A stretch of 64,000 nucleotides of DNA from CAMYOC01 sp963704875 (GTDB lineage Bacteria; Pseudomonadota; Gammaproteobacteria; Steroidobacterales; XN24), in NCBI GenBank assembly GCA_963704875.1, contig CAVPIA010000006.1, forward strand, positions 62,001 through 126,000, given 5' to 3'. A model generated the notes under the pieces. The model was not told where the DNA came from and made no database searches. It was given only the letters and a program-made list of their open reading frames with translations. A program made the position numbers and the translations under genes. The stretch's first letter is position 1. Every line of letters starts with the position of its first letter. Below are positions 9,051-17,546 of the stretch, piece after piece.

Positions 9051-11095
9051 GCGTTGGCCTCCGTGGCCTTGGTGACCTTGGTCTGAAACACACCATACAT
9101 CAGCAGGATGGCGAAGATGACGACCGAATAAGCCGCCGCATAACCGTATCGGTATTCCTCAAACGCAATCTTGTAGGACTTGGTGATCAGAATCTCATTG
9201 GCACCCGCCGGCTCGCCACCGGAAACCAGATAGATCACATTGAACATGTTGAAAGTCCATACCACAGAGATAATCACAGCCGGGATGATTGTGGGCTTTA
9301 GCGAAGGCAGCGTGATATGTTTGAACTGTTGCCAGCGAGTGGCTCCTTCGACAGTAGCGGCTTCATACATGTCCTGCGAAATAGACTGCAGGCCGCCAAG
9401 GATTACCACCATCATGAACGGGAAACTGAGCCAGCTGTTGGTGATCAGGCCGGTCATGAAGGAAGAGAACACCCCATCGAACCAGGCCACCGGCTCGCCG
9501 CCAAACATCTGGATCGCCTGATTGATAACGCCAAACTGCTGGTGGAACATGCCCTTCCAGATCAGGGCCGTGATGTAGTTCGGGATCGCCCAGGGCAGGA
9601 TCAGAATGACGCGATAAAAATTGGTAAAGCGCAGGCCCTTGGTATTCAGCGCCAGCGCCAGCAACATGCCAAAAGTGACGCCCAGTCCTACGTTCAAGAC
9701 CGTCCAGCAGATAGTGATGAACAATGTCCAGTAGAAATTCTGATAGTCGATCACCGCCCCTTCAGCGGTTGACTGGAAAACCTGGAAATCGCCGAGGATA
9801 TGGATATAGTTCGCCAGCCCGACAAACAGATCGGTCAGGGGCTCGCTGACATTGAGCACCGTCTGTTCCGTGAATGACAGTGTCACGCCGTAAAAGAACG
9901 GGAAGAACACCAGGATCATCATCGCGAAGATCGCTGGCGTGACGTAGAAATAGGCGTAGCGGTGCTGCCTTACCGTGCGTCTCAGACGCCGGCCATAGCC
10001 CAGGCCGACAAAACCCAGCACGACGATGCCCAGCACCCAGTTGCCGATCAGGCCACCACGCATCGCCTCGGCACGTTCGTCCAGGCGCAGGTCCAGTACT
10101 TGCTGGTCGATCTCACCCTGATCATCGATCACGCCCATCGGGCGCTGGAACAGGTCGACGTCCCAGCTATTATCCGGACCCGGCGCCACCGAAACCCCGC
10201 TTCCACCGGCCAGCTTGCCGACCAGATCGCGCATCTGCACGAACTCGCCGGCCAGATGCCGAGTCAGATCGCCCTGAAAGCTGCGCGCCGAATTCAGACC
10301 CTGGAATGCGTAGATTGCAAATGCCAGTGATAGCGCCAGCGCCGCAGCAAAAAACAGCGCCCACGGTTTTTGCATAGCTACATCGACATCGCGACGTTTG
10401 CTACCCGCCAGACCAAGCACGCCCAGCACAACAAGATAGGGCAGCAGCAACATCAGCGAAGCGAAGAGCCATGACGCACCCGCCTCCAGTCCAGGCCGGA
10501 TCCGCTCAGTCTGCACCACACCCGCCATCTGCCCGTCGATGAAATACGGCGCAGTGATGCGCAGCCTGCCGTCGGCAAGCTCTTCAACCTCAATATGCCG
10601 GCGCCGGGATACGCCCTCATCCCGGTTGGTCTCAACCGAAGCACGAATCCCCTGAGCCAGATCAAAAAACCACTTCTCATCTCGTGCCAGACGTCGCGGC
10701 AACGGCTTCTCGGCTGAATCCCTGACGTCGGTGCTGGCAAGCAAGCGGGCACCGCTAAGACGCATTGCCCGTAGTTGCGTCCCGTCGGCGCTGGCCGCTG
10801 CGATTTGCGGCAGTATGGCCTGGATCTCCTCCGGGCTGGTTTTCGGATCGCGGGCGTCAAGCGCCGCCACCGCATCCGCCAGCGCCGACAATTCGATGAT
10901 GACATCCCGATTCCAGGCGTCCTCGGCCAGCTCAGTCCGCGCCTGACTCAGGAACCATTGACTTAGCAGAATGGCAAGCAGGCTGCCCAGCAAGGTTCCC
11001 AGCGCCACCGGATGCAACACGAGACTCATTGCACCACTCTTTGGTGCAGGGATCTCCGTGAGATCTTGCGGGGTCCCCTGGGCGACAATACTCAC
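9047..11095 (-). CDS. malF: Maltodextrin ABC permease (MalF type) with long N-terminal sensor-like extension
   Basis: The 682-residue protein carries a standard permease core only from about residue 376, with an EAA loop MYEAATVEGATRWQQF. The first 370 residues are extra. A membrane segment at about 26-48 is followed by an extracytoplasmic domain of about 160 residues with a Cache-like ending (LRITAPYFIDGQMAGVV). Two membrane segments follow at about 208-230 and 244-264, then a second extracytoplasmic stretch to about 347 and another membrane segment at about 348-366. E. coli MalF is 514 residues and has a differently placed periplasmic loop. The start is GTG at 11095 with GGAG upstream. It overlaps malG by 4 nt. 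The role of the extension is unknown; it may sense ligand or dock the binding protein. Confidence 0.85.
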   Translation of the reverse strand: MSIVAQGTPQDLTEIPAPKSGAMSLVLHPVALGTLLGSLLAILLSQWFLSQARTELAEDAWNRDVIIELSALADAVAALDARDPKTSPEEIQAILPQIAAASADGTQLRAMRLSGARLLASTDVRDSAEKPLPRRLARDEKWFFDLAQGIRASVETNRDEGVSRRRHIEVEELADGRLRITAPYFIDGQMAGVVQTERIRPGLEAGASWLFASLMLLLPYLVVLGVLGLAGSKRRDVDVAMQKPWALFFAAALALSLAFAIYAFQGLNSARSFQGDLTRHLAGEFVQMRDLVGKLAGGSGVSVAPGPDNSWDVDLFQRPMGVIDDQGEIDQQVLDLRLDERAEAMRGGLIGNWVLGIVVLGFVGLGYGRRLRRTVRQHRYAYFYVTPAIFAMMILVFFPFFYGVTLSFTEQTVLNVSEPLTDLFVGLANYIHILGDFQVFQSTAEGAVIDYQNFYWTLFITICWTVLNVGLGVTFGMLLALALNTKGLRFTNFYRVILILPWAIPNYITALIWKGMFHQQFGVINQAIQMFGGEPVAWFDGVFSSFMTGLITNSWLSFPFMMVVILGGLQSISQDMYEAATVEGATRWQQFKHITLPSLKPTIIPAVIISVVWTFNMFNVIYLVSGGEPAGANEILITKSYKIAFEEYRYGYAAAYSVVIFAILLMYGVFQTKVTKATEANA

Positions 11096-11158
11096 AATCA
11101 GCTCCTTGCCGTGTGTTCAGTCAGGTCAGAGATTCAGTTCAGAGGCGCTGTTCATGGT

Positions 11159-12406
11159 TTATCGGCCCTTGCGCAGCGCAGCGATGCTGTCACTCAGCGT
11201 CGCCTGAGCCTCGCCCATGGCGGTCTCGGCGCTTGCTGAGCCCTTGACGATCTTGTTCATCGCGGTCGTGACCGGCGACCACATCAGGGTCATCTCGGCG
11301 TAGTTGGGCATCGGTACCGCAGTCTCGAGTTGCATCCGGAATGCGGACAGCACGGGATCGTTGGCGACCTTCGGGTTCTCATAGACATTCAGATTGGATG
11401 GCAGCTGTCCGCCTTCCGTAGACATCACCAGCGCCACTTCGTCGCTGACCATGAACTTGAGCAGTTCGTAGGCGTCTTCCTTGTGCTTGGAGCCGGCCGA
11501 GATATAGACACCCTCAACCGTCAGCCATGGTTTCATCGGCTCACCACCAGCCTCTTCGACAATCGGCAGCATGGCCAGACCAAAGTCCACATCATCCTCG
11601 ACCTCTGACAGGAACCACGGGCCGGACAGCACCATAGCCGCTTTGCCGCTGTTGAACAGACTGCCGATCAATGCTGCCGACGGATCCGCCGGCAGGATGC
11701 CGTCAGTCTTGTACCAGGTCATCATCTGATCGATCGCCTTGATGTTCTCGGGGATGTTCAGAGTCGGTACCGGACCCGGATCAAACACATGTCCGCCAAA
11801 CGCATTCATCAGCGCAGCATGGAAGAAATAATTGGAGTACTCATAGGCGAGGCCAAACTTGCCCACTGATGCGTCGGTAAATTTCTTCGCCGTGGCCACC
11901 AGCTCCGTCGATGTCTTTGGCGGATCCGAGATCAGTGCCTTGTTATAGATCAGTGTGATGCTCTTGTAGTTGAACGGCAGGCCATAGACCGTGCCGCGAA
12001 ACGTCATCGGATCCATCAGATCGGGGATCAACATCTCCAGCGTCTCGTCCTCGATGAAGAAATCGATCGGTTCCACCGTCTGCCCACCCTCGACCCAGCC
12101 ACCGAGCCGGTCCTGAGCAAAAATAAACACGTCAGGCCCCCGACCCCGCGGGACCGCTGCGGTAATCTTGTCGGCATAGGCGTCAAACGGCACGGCCAGA
12201 CTGCGGGCGCTGATGCCCTGGTCCGCGTGCGCGTCGTTGAACATCGCCACGGCTTTCTCGAAGGCGGCTTTCTCCTCACCTCGATAGGCATGCCACACGA
12301 CAAGCTCGGCGCTGGCGGCGATGTTCCCGGCCAGCAGAAAAAACACGCCTGCCAGCATAGCGACACGCTGCGCCAGCCTGTTGCTGAAATTGCTTACCGT
12401 TTTCAT
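11159..12406 (-). CDS. malE: Maltodextrin-binding periplasmic protein (MalE type)
   Basis: The 415-residue extracellular solute-binding protein delivers maltodextrins to MalFG. A signal peptide (MLAGVFFLLAGNIAASA) is followed by ELVVWHAYRGEEKAAFEKAV, the typical start of family 1 sugar-binding proteins. VFIFAQDRLGGWVEGG, YGLPFNYKSITLIYNK and AAMVLSGPWFLSE are conserved family blocks also seen in MalE. ATG 12406 has GAGG 7 nt upstream; the open frame extends to 12463 without a better ribosome binding site. It lies 63 nt before malF and 76 nt after malK on the same strand, with a small hairpin between malK and malE. Confidence 0.9.
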   Translation of the reverse strand: MKTVSNFSNRLAQRVAMLAGVFFLLAGNIAASAELVVWHAYRGEEKAAFEKAVAMFNDAHADQGISARSLAVPFDAYADKITAAVPRGRGPDVFIFAQDRLGGWVEGGQTVEPIDFFIEDETLEMLIPDLMDPMTFRGTVYGLPFNYKSITLIYNKALISDPPKTSTELVATAKKFTDASVGKFGLAYEYSNYFFHAALMNAFGGHVFDPGPVPTLNIPENIKAIDQMMTWYKTDGILPADPSAALIGSLFNSGKAAMVLSGPWFLSEVEDDVDFGLAMLPIVEEAGGEPMKPWLTVEGVYISAGSKHKEDAYELLKFMVSDEVALVMSTEGGQLPSNLNVYENPKVANDPVLSAFRMQLETAVPMPNYAEMTLMWSPVTTAMNKIVKGSASAETAMGEAQATLSDSIAALRKGR

Positions 12407-12454
12407 TGCATCCTCGCTTGCTTGATTGTCCTGTCTGATGCGCCGCGACACCTC

Positions 12455-12470
12455 GCTGCCCACGGGCAGC
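12455..12470 (-). other. Small inverted repeat between malK and malE
   Basis: A 16-nt sequence (GCTGCCC, two bases, GGGCAGC) forms a 7-bp hairpin in the 76-nt gap. No T run follows, so it is not a standard terminator. Such hairpins often mark RNA processing or stability boundaries that let binding protein be made in excess of the ATPase. That role is inferred. Confidence 0.35.
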
Positions 12471-12482
12471 TCGGTTCGTCGG

Positions 12483-13595
12483 CTAGCTGGTCAGACTCAA
12501 TTCGGTATCGGGATCGAACAGATGCATGGCGTCACTGCGCATGACCAGTTCGATCTCCTCGCCATAGCCGGGAATACGATGCGCACCAAGCTTGGCCACA
12601 ATCGCATCCTCGCCACACCGCACATGGATGATGACTTCGTGGCCGACCGTCTCGACGATCTCTACCGTGCCACGCAGGTGCACCGGGTTTGTCCAGTCAT
12701 GGTCGCTACCTTCGCCGATATGTTCCGGGCGGATCCCGAGCAACACCTTGTTGCCCTTGACACTGGCCAGCCGCGCCATCATTTCCGCATCCAGCGGCAT
12801 GCTGAACCCGGAATGGGTGAGCGACTGTCCAGCGCGATCGATCTCCGTCTCGACCACATTCATCGGCGGCGTGCCGATAAACTTGGCGACAAACAGATTC
12901 TTCGGACTGTCGTAGAGTTCAAGTGGGGTACCCACCTGCTTCAGGTTACTCTTCCGATCCGGCCCCATCGGGGCCAGCACGGCGATCCGATGACCCAGCG
13001 TCATCGCCTCGATCTGATCGTGGGTGACATAGACCGTCGTCGTCTTGAGCCGCTGCTGTAATTTGCCGATTTCGGCGCGCATCTGCACCCGCAGTTCTGC
13101 GTCCAGATTCGACAGCGGCTCATCGAACAGGAACACCGACGGCTTACGCACGATGGCTCGGCCCAGTGCCACGCGCTGCCTCTGACCGCCAGACAGCGCT
13201 TTTGGCTTACGGTCAAGCAATGGCGTCAGGCCCAGGATTTCAGCGGCATCATTCACCAGACGCTCGATCTCGGATGGCTCCATCTTGCGAATCCGCAGAC
13301 CGAATGAAATATTGTCGCGAACCGACATGTGCGGATAAAGCGCATAGCTCTGGAACACCATCGCCACGTCCCTGTCTTTCGGCTGGACATCGTTGACGAC
13401 GCGGTCACCAATCGATAATTCGCCTTCGGTGACTTCCTCGAGACCGGCAATCAGCCGCAATGCCGTCGACTTGCCGCAACCCGAAGGACCGACGAAAACC
13501 ATCAGCTCCTCATTACGGATTTCGAGATCGAGGTCCTCGATCACGCTGACGTCCCCGAAGCGTTTGGCCACGCTTTTGAAAACTATTTGCGCCAT
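12483..13595 (-). CDS. malK: Sugar ABC transporter ATP-binding protein (MalK/MsmX type)
   Basis: The 370-residue ATPase energises the maltodextrin importer. Walker A GPSGCGKST lies at residues 36-44, the signature motif LSGGQRQRVALGRAI near 134, and Walker B with the D-loop (FLFDEPLSNLDAE) near 155-165. The C-terminal 130 residues form the OB/TOBE domain typical of MalK and MsmX (LLGIRPEHIG). ATG 13595 is chosen because GGAAAGGAG precedes it; the frame extends upstream to 13847 inside the amylase gene. It follows the amylase by 26 nt, so amylase, ATPase and transporter are very likely co-transcribed. A MalT-interacting role as in E. coli cannot be judged. Confidence 0.93.
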   Translation of the reverse strand: MAQIVFKSVAKRFGDVSVIEDLDLEIRNEELMVFVGPSGCGKSTALRLIAGLEEVTEGELSIGDRVVNDVQPKDRDVAMVFQSYALYPHMSVRDNISFGLRIRKMEPSEIERLVNDAAEILGLTPLLDRKPKALSGGQRQRVALGRAIVRKPSVFLFDEPLSNLDAELRVQMRAEIGKLQQRLKTTTVYVTHDQIEAMTLGHRIAVLAPMGPDRKSNLKQVGTPLELYDSPKNLFVAKFIGTPPMNVVETEIDRAGQSLTHSGFSMPLDAEMMARLASVKGNKVLLGIRPEHIGEGSDHDWTNPVHLRGTVEIVETVGHEVIIHVRCGEDAIVAKLGAHRIPGYGEEIELVMRSDAMHLFDPDTELSLTS

Positions 13596-13621
13596 CCGGC
13601 AGGCTCCTTTCCAAACATCTG

Positions 13622-15193
13622 TCAGGGTGTAAACACGCGGATTGTCATCGCCGGCACCGACACCTTCAAAGCACCGTTTTGTATCTCTGCTACGGTACCG
13701 GTTACCGCTTCCATCGCCCCGGTCGTCCAGCTCTCCGGCGCTGGCACGCCCACTTCCAACAATTCGCCGCCACGATTGACCGCGACAATAACTTCGTCGC
13801 CAGACATCTGATCGCTGCGTCTGAAAACCAGCAGATCGCCCTCCCAATACAGTCGCTCGAAGCTGCCCTGAGTCAGCGCGCGATGCTGGCGACGTATCTC
13901 GATCAGTGTCTTGTAATAGTCGCGCAGTTCCTCGTTACGCGCCTCACCCCTGCCCGGATTGACAGGCTCGGTACCCCACGGCATATCGTTTCGATTTAGC
14001 GGCCAGACACTGCCCCCGCGCCCTACTTCTTCACCGTAGTAAATAACCGGGGTTCCCAGCGTGGTCATCTGCAAACCAACGCAGACCTTGAACTTGCCCA
14101 GGTCATTCCCCAGTTCGTACAGCATTAGCGGCTCGTCGTGAGAGGACAGATACTGCGCGGTCTGGTAGCCCTCTCTGATCCTGTGCCGTTTCTCCAGGTA
14201 GGCCGCGAAGGCAATTGTGCGCCCCTTTCCATCGACAAAGCCGCGGCAGCTGCCACGGAAGGTAAAGTCGAATCCGGAATCAATCTCGTCATTGACGAAC
14301 CATTCGTCCAGCACCTGGTTGGAGCCGCCCCACACTTCCCCAAGCAGGTAAAAATTGTCGCCTAACTCCGCCCTGGTTCGGGCGCGGTGCTCCTGCCAGA
14401 ATTCATGGTCGATGTGCTTCACAGTATCCAGCCGGAAACCGTCGACTCCGGTGCGTTTTGCCAGCCCGATATTCGCGTCCAGAAGATACGTCCGGACCTC
14501 TTCATCCTCGGTGACAAAATCCGGCAAGCCGCCGACCTGACAGGTCAGGGGGTCAGCCGCGCAGTCCACCGGTCTGGTCCTGATCCAGCCCTTGTATTGC
14601 GGATCTGTCAGATACCGGCTGCCGTAGCCTGCGTGGTTGTACACCACATCGAGCAGTACCTTGATGCCACGCTCGTGAGCCGCCTCAACGAATGCCTTCA
14701 GATCCGCCTCGCTCCCGAAGTGGGGATCGATGCTGTTGAAGTCATTTATCCAATAGCCATGGAAACCGGTGTGCTCGAAACCACCCTGGGTGCCGGTCTC
14801 CGGCGGTCCGGACGCAAACACGCCGCCGGGCATCTGTGCCTGCACCGGGTTGATCCAGATCGCGGTTGCGCCCAGTTCGGCAATCTCGTTGAGCTGCTGA
14901 GTGAGGCCTTCTAGATCACCGCCGTGCCAGCCGCCCGGATTATTGCGGTCAACGTTTTGATTGTTGCCCGCATCACCATCCGCGAATCGATCGATCAGCA
15001 CGAAATAGATAATCGCGTCGGCCCAGTCCTGCTGCGGCACCACACGAACAATTTTGTCGCTGGCAGCGGCGGACTGCTGGCCGGGGTCTGAAGAGGATGT
15101 GCAGGCAGCGGTAGCAAGAAATCCAAGCGCCAGGATCGAAGACGCAAGGAGCAAGCGCGCAATGTCTGGGTAAGCTGAGCGAACCGGCCTCAT
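13622..15193 (-). CDS. GH13 alpha-amylase family lipoprotein
   Basis: The 523-residue enzyme hydrolyses alpha-1,4-glucans outside the cytoplasm. All four GH13 regions are visible: LLDVVYNHAG (I, about residue 185), GFRLDTVKH with the nucleophile Asp (II, about 255), LLGEVWGGS with the acid/base Glu (III, about 293) and YLSSHDEP (IV, about 355). The N-terminus is a signal sequence ending in LATAACTSSS; the TAAC box is a weak lipobox, so lipid anchoring is probable but not certain. ATG 15193 is preferred to the TTG at 15202. It is the first gene of the mal operon. The exact product type (alpha-amylase or maltogenic) cannot be assigned from motifs alone. Confidence 0.88.
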   Translation of the reverse strand: MRPVRSAYPDIARLLLASSILALGFLATAACTSSSDPGQQSAAASDKIVRVVPQQDWADAIIYFVLIDRFADGDAGNNQNVDRNNPGGWHGGDLEGLTQQLNEIAELGATAIWINPVQAQMPGGVFASGPPETGTQGGFEHTGFHGYWINDFNSIDPHFGSEADLKAFVEAAHERGIKVLLDVVYNHAGYGSRYLTDPQYKGWIRTRPVDCAADPLTCQVGGLPDFVTEDEEVRTYLLDANIGLAKRTGVDGFRLDTVKHIDHEFWQEHRARTRAELGDNFYLLGEVWGGSNQVLDEWFVNDEIDSGFDFTFRGSCRGFVDGKGRTIAFAAYLEKRHRIREGYQTAQYLSSHDEPLMLYELGNDLGKFKVCVGLQMTTLGTPVIYYGEEVGRGGSVWPLNRNDMPWGTEPVNPGRGEARNEELRDYYKTLIEIRRQHRALTQGSFERLYWEGDLLVFRRSDQMSGDEVIVAVNRGGELLEVGVPAPESWTTGAMEAVTGTVAEIQNGALKVSVPAMTIRVFTP

Positions 15194-15396
15194 GTTTCGC
15201 AAGTGACTCTGCCCTCTTCGGGGTTCGTTCTCGTCTCAGGTCGCCTGGGCAGAGCTGGCGCTACATCGTCCGTATTGATCGCGGCATGTTTGATCGATGC
15301 TGCGGCGCGGAACCCCGGCGGGCAGTCTCCTTCGGATACTCCCACCCGCACCGGAGTCGATCCATAGGTAGTTCCCGCAGCGATAACACGCATCAC
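15194..15396. promoter_or_regulatory. Leader region of the amylase-mal operon
   Basis: This 203-nt gap lies between the amylase start and the DUF5989 stop. It should hold the main promoter of the amylase-malKEFG operon unless that operon reads through from DUF5989. I saw no convincing sigma-70 hexamers and no clear palindromic operator. No regulator gene is adjacent. Confidence 0.3.
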
Positions 15397-15549
15397 TCAG
15401 AACAAGGTGTAAATAAACGAACCCAACACGGATTGCTGACTTACCACCACCAGCGCACCCAGCACGACCAGCACCAGAATGATTGGCAACAGCCATATCT
15501 TCTTCCTGACCTTGAGGAAATCCCACAGGTCGGAGAGGAACTCCATCAT
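15397..15549 (-). CDS. DUF5989 family small membrane protein
   Basis: This 50-codon gene starts with two ATG codons (15549 and 15546). The protein begins MMEFLSDLWDFLKVRKKIW, continues with a hydrophobic segment from about residue 20 to 36, and ends in SFIYTLF. That pattern (an amphipathic start, Arg/Lys, one membrane span, a terminal FIYTLF) fits the DUF5989 family, often found with SxtJ-like and SGNH-like proteins in polysaccharide or secondary-metabolite loci. Here it is divergent from an SGNH/TPR gene 140 nt away. The ribosome binding site is weak (AGGT). The function is unknown; an accessory role for a membrane carbohydrate- or acyl-modifying system is a guess. Confidence 0.7.
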   Translation of the reverse strand: MMEFLSDLWDFLKVRKKIWLLPIILVLVVLGALVVVSQQSVLGSFIYTLF

Positions 15550-15689
15550 AAATATTTACCTGATATATTCGCTGCCAAACCTAAACGTCATGCCAGCGTT
15601 TTAGCAGAAACCTGCATGCTGGCACAATGCAGCACGGCGCCAGCACCGGGCTGCCAAAACGCTGGATAACGTACAAGGAGCGCGCGGCA

Positions 15690-17531
15690 GTGAGCCAGGC
15701 CCGCCAACCTCGCCTGCTTTTTTATCTGATCGCACTGAGCATGCCAGTGCTCCTGCTCGGTCTGGTTGAGGTCCTGTTGCGCATGACCGGTGTCGGCGCG
15801 CGCGAATCGCTGTTTGTACCCGCACCGGTCGCCGGCTACATGCAACCCAACGACCAGGTGATCCAGCGTTTCTTTGCCAACCCGCGCTCGGCACCCGACG
15901 TCAGCATCGATACGTCGTTCTTTCTGGCCGAAAAGGCACCAGGTTCGATAAGAGTCGTTGTCCAGGGTGGATCCAGTGCCGCCGGATTTCCTTATGGCAA
16001 GTGGGCCTCACCCGCCGGCATGCTTCAGCAACGCCTTGAGCGTGCGTTTCCGGGTCGCATGGTAGAGGTCATCGGCACCGCGATGTCCGCGGTCAACAGC
16101 TACACACTGCTGGATTTCGCCGATGAGATCGCCGATCTGGACCCGGACGCGGTATTGATCTATGCCGGTCACAACGAGTTCCTCGGCGTGCTTGGCGCGG
16201 GTTCGGCCTATTCGTCAAGCCTGTCACCCGAACTGACCCGGCTGTTGATGTCTGTGCGCCGCATCCATCTGGTCGAATCAGGTTTCCGCCTGTATGGCTC
16301 CTTGATGCCGGCACCGGATCAGCGCAGCGGCACCCTGATGTCGCGGGTCGCTCGCGAGCGTCGCATAGCCAGCGACAGCGAGTTGTATCGGATCGCCGGC
16401 GAGCAATTCGAGAGCAATCTGCAGCGTTTGCTGCAAATCTATCAGAGCCACGGCATCCCGGTGCTGATCGGCACCCTGGCTGCCAATGAGAAAGACCAGC
16501 CACCCTTCTTATCGGCCAGGCTGCCGCCCGAACAAGCTGCGGCATGGGAAATGCTTCGGGATGAAGCCGTCGCGAGGCTGGAAAGCGAAGAGCCGCGCGA
16601 GGCGCTGGGCGTCACTGAGAATCTGGTCGAGATGACGCCGGACAATGCTGAAGCCTGGTATCTGCAGGGTCAGGCAAGACTCGCTATTGGCGAGCCTGGC
16701 GCGGCGCAGATCGATTTCCGCAAGGCCAAGGATCTTGATCAATTGCGTTTCCGCGCACCCGAATCGTTTAATCAGATTATCGTCGAGCTGAGCCGCGACG
16801 ACGGCATATTCCTGGTGGATGTGCAGGCCGCAATGGCCGCGCGTTCGGCATCCGGGCTAATCGGTAATGAGCTGATGCTAGAACATCTGCATCCCAATGT
16901 TGACGGATATTTCGTGCTCGCGGATGCGATGTTCGAGGTGCTGATGGCAAATCAGATCCTCGGCGATCCTGATCGGAGTATTGATTCTGAGCTGGCCAGG
17001 CGGGAAATACCGGTCACCGCCATCGACCGGCTTGCCGGCGAATACAGGGTTGGGCGACTCAAGCTCGACTGGCCGTTCCTGAACGAGAAGCAGGCGTTCG
17101 AGCTGCCGGCTGCCGACAACGACATCGAGCGCCTCGCCCAGGCCTGGTTTGAGGGCAAGCTGACCTGGAAGGCAGCCATGGACCAGGCGCTGGCGATTTA
17201 TCAACGTGATGGCGACGCGAGTGAATCAGTGCGAGTCGGCTGGAATCTCGCTGCTGCCTTCCCGTTCGATCCGGAAGCGGCCTCGCTGGCCGGGACGTTG
17301 ATGTTGCGAGCAAACCAGCCTAGGCGCGCACTGCCGCTGCTGCACCGTGCGGCGCGGCAAGAGCCACGCAATACCCGTTATCTGATGGGACTGGCTCAGG
17401 GGTTTTATCAGTCCGGCCAGACCGCGGAATCGATCCAGGTGCTGGAGCGCGTCCTCGTGCTTGCGCCGGATCACCCGCGGGCGCCGATGTTTCTGGACAA
17501 GCTAAAGCAGGAAGCCGCCGGCCCGGAATGA
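15690..17531 (+). CDS. Membrane-anchored SGNH hydrolase-like protein with TPR segments (copy 1)
   Basis: The 613-residue protein has one N-terminal membrane segment (LLFYLIALSMPVLLLGLVEV) and then an extracytoplasmic SGNH/GDSL-like fold. Visible blocks are VVVQGGSSAAGFPYG with the putative nucleophile Ser, LIYAGHNEFLG with the Asn of block III, and EHLHPNVDGYFVLAD with the His of block V. A TPR-like stretch (EMTPDNAEAWYLQGQARLA) is inserted between blocks III and V, and more TPR-like repeats end the protein. GTG 15690 is preferred because AAGGAG lies 9 nt upstream; the frame opens at 15627. It is convergent with its paralogue at 17547-19424, with only 15 nt between stops. Substrate unknown; an esterase or acyltransferase acting on envelope glycans is plausible. 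Confidence 0.75.
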   Translation: MSQARQPRLLFYLIALSMPVLLLGLVEVLLRMTGVGARESLFVPAPVAGYMQPNDQVIQRFFANPRSAPDVSIDTSFFLAEKAPGSIRVVVQGGSSAAGFPYGKWASPAGMLQQRLERAFPGRMVEVIGTAMSAVNSYTLLDFADEIADLDPDAVLIYAGHNEFLGVLGAGSAYSSSLSPELTRLLMSVRRIHLVESGFRLYGSLMPAPDQRSGTLMSRVARERRIASDSELYRIAGEQFESNLQRLLQIYQSHGIPVLIGTLAANEKDQPPFLSARLPPEQAAAWEMLRDEAVARLESEEPREALGVTENLVEMTPDNAEAWYLQGQARLAIGEPGAAQIDFRKAKDLDQLRFRAPESFNQIIVELSRDDGIFLVDVQAAMAARSASGLIGNELMLEHLHPNVDGYFVLADAMFEVLMANQILGDPDRSIDSELARREIPVTAIDRLAGEYRVGRLKLDWPFLNEKQAFELPAADNDIERLAQAWFEGKLTWKAAMDQALAIYQRDGDASESVRVGWNLAAAFPFDPEAASLAGTLMLRANQPRRALPLLHRAARQEPRNTRYLMGLAQGFYQSGQTAESIQVLERVLVLAPDHPRAPMFLDKLKQEAAGPE

Positions 17532-17546
17532 AGCTGCGGTAGTGAC

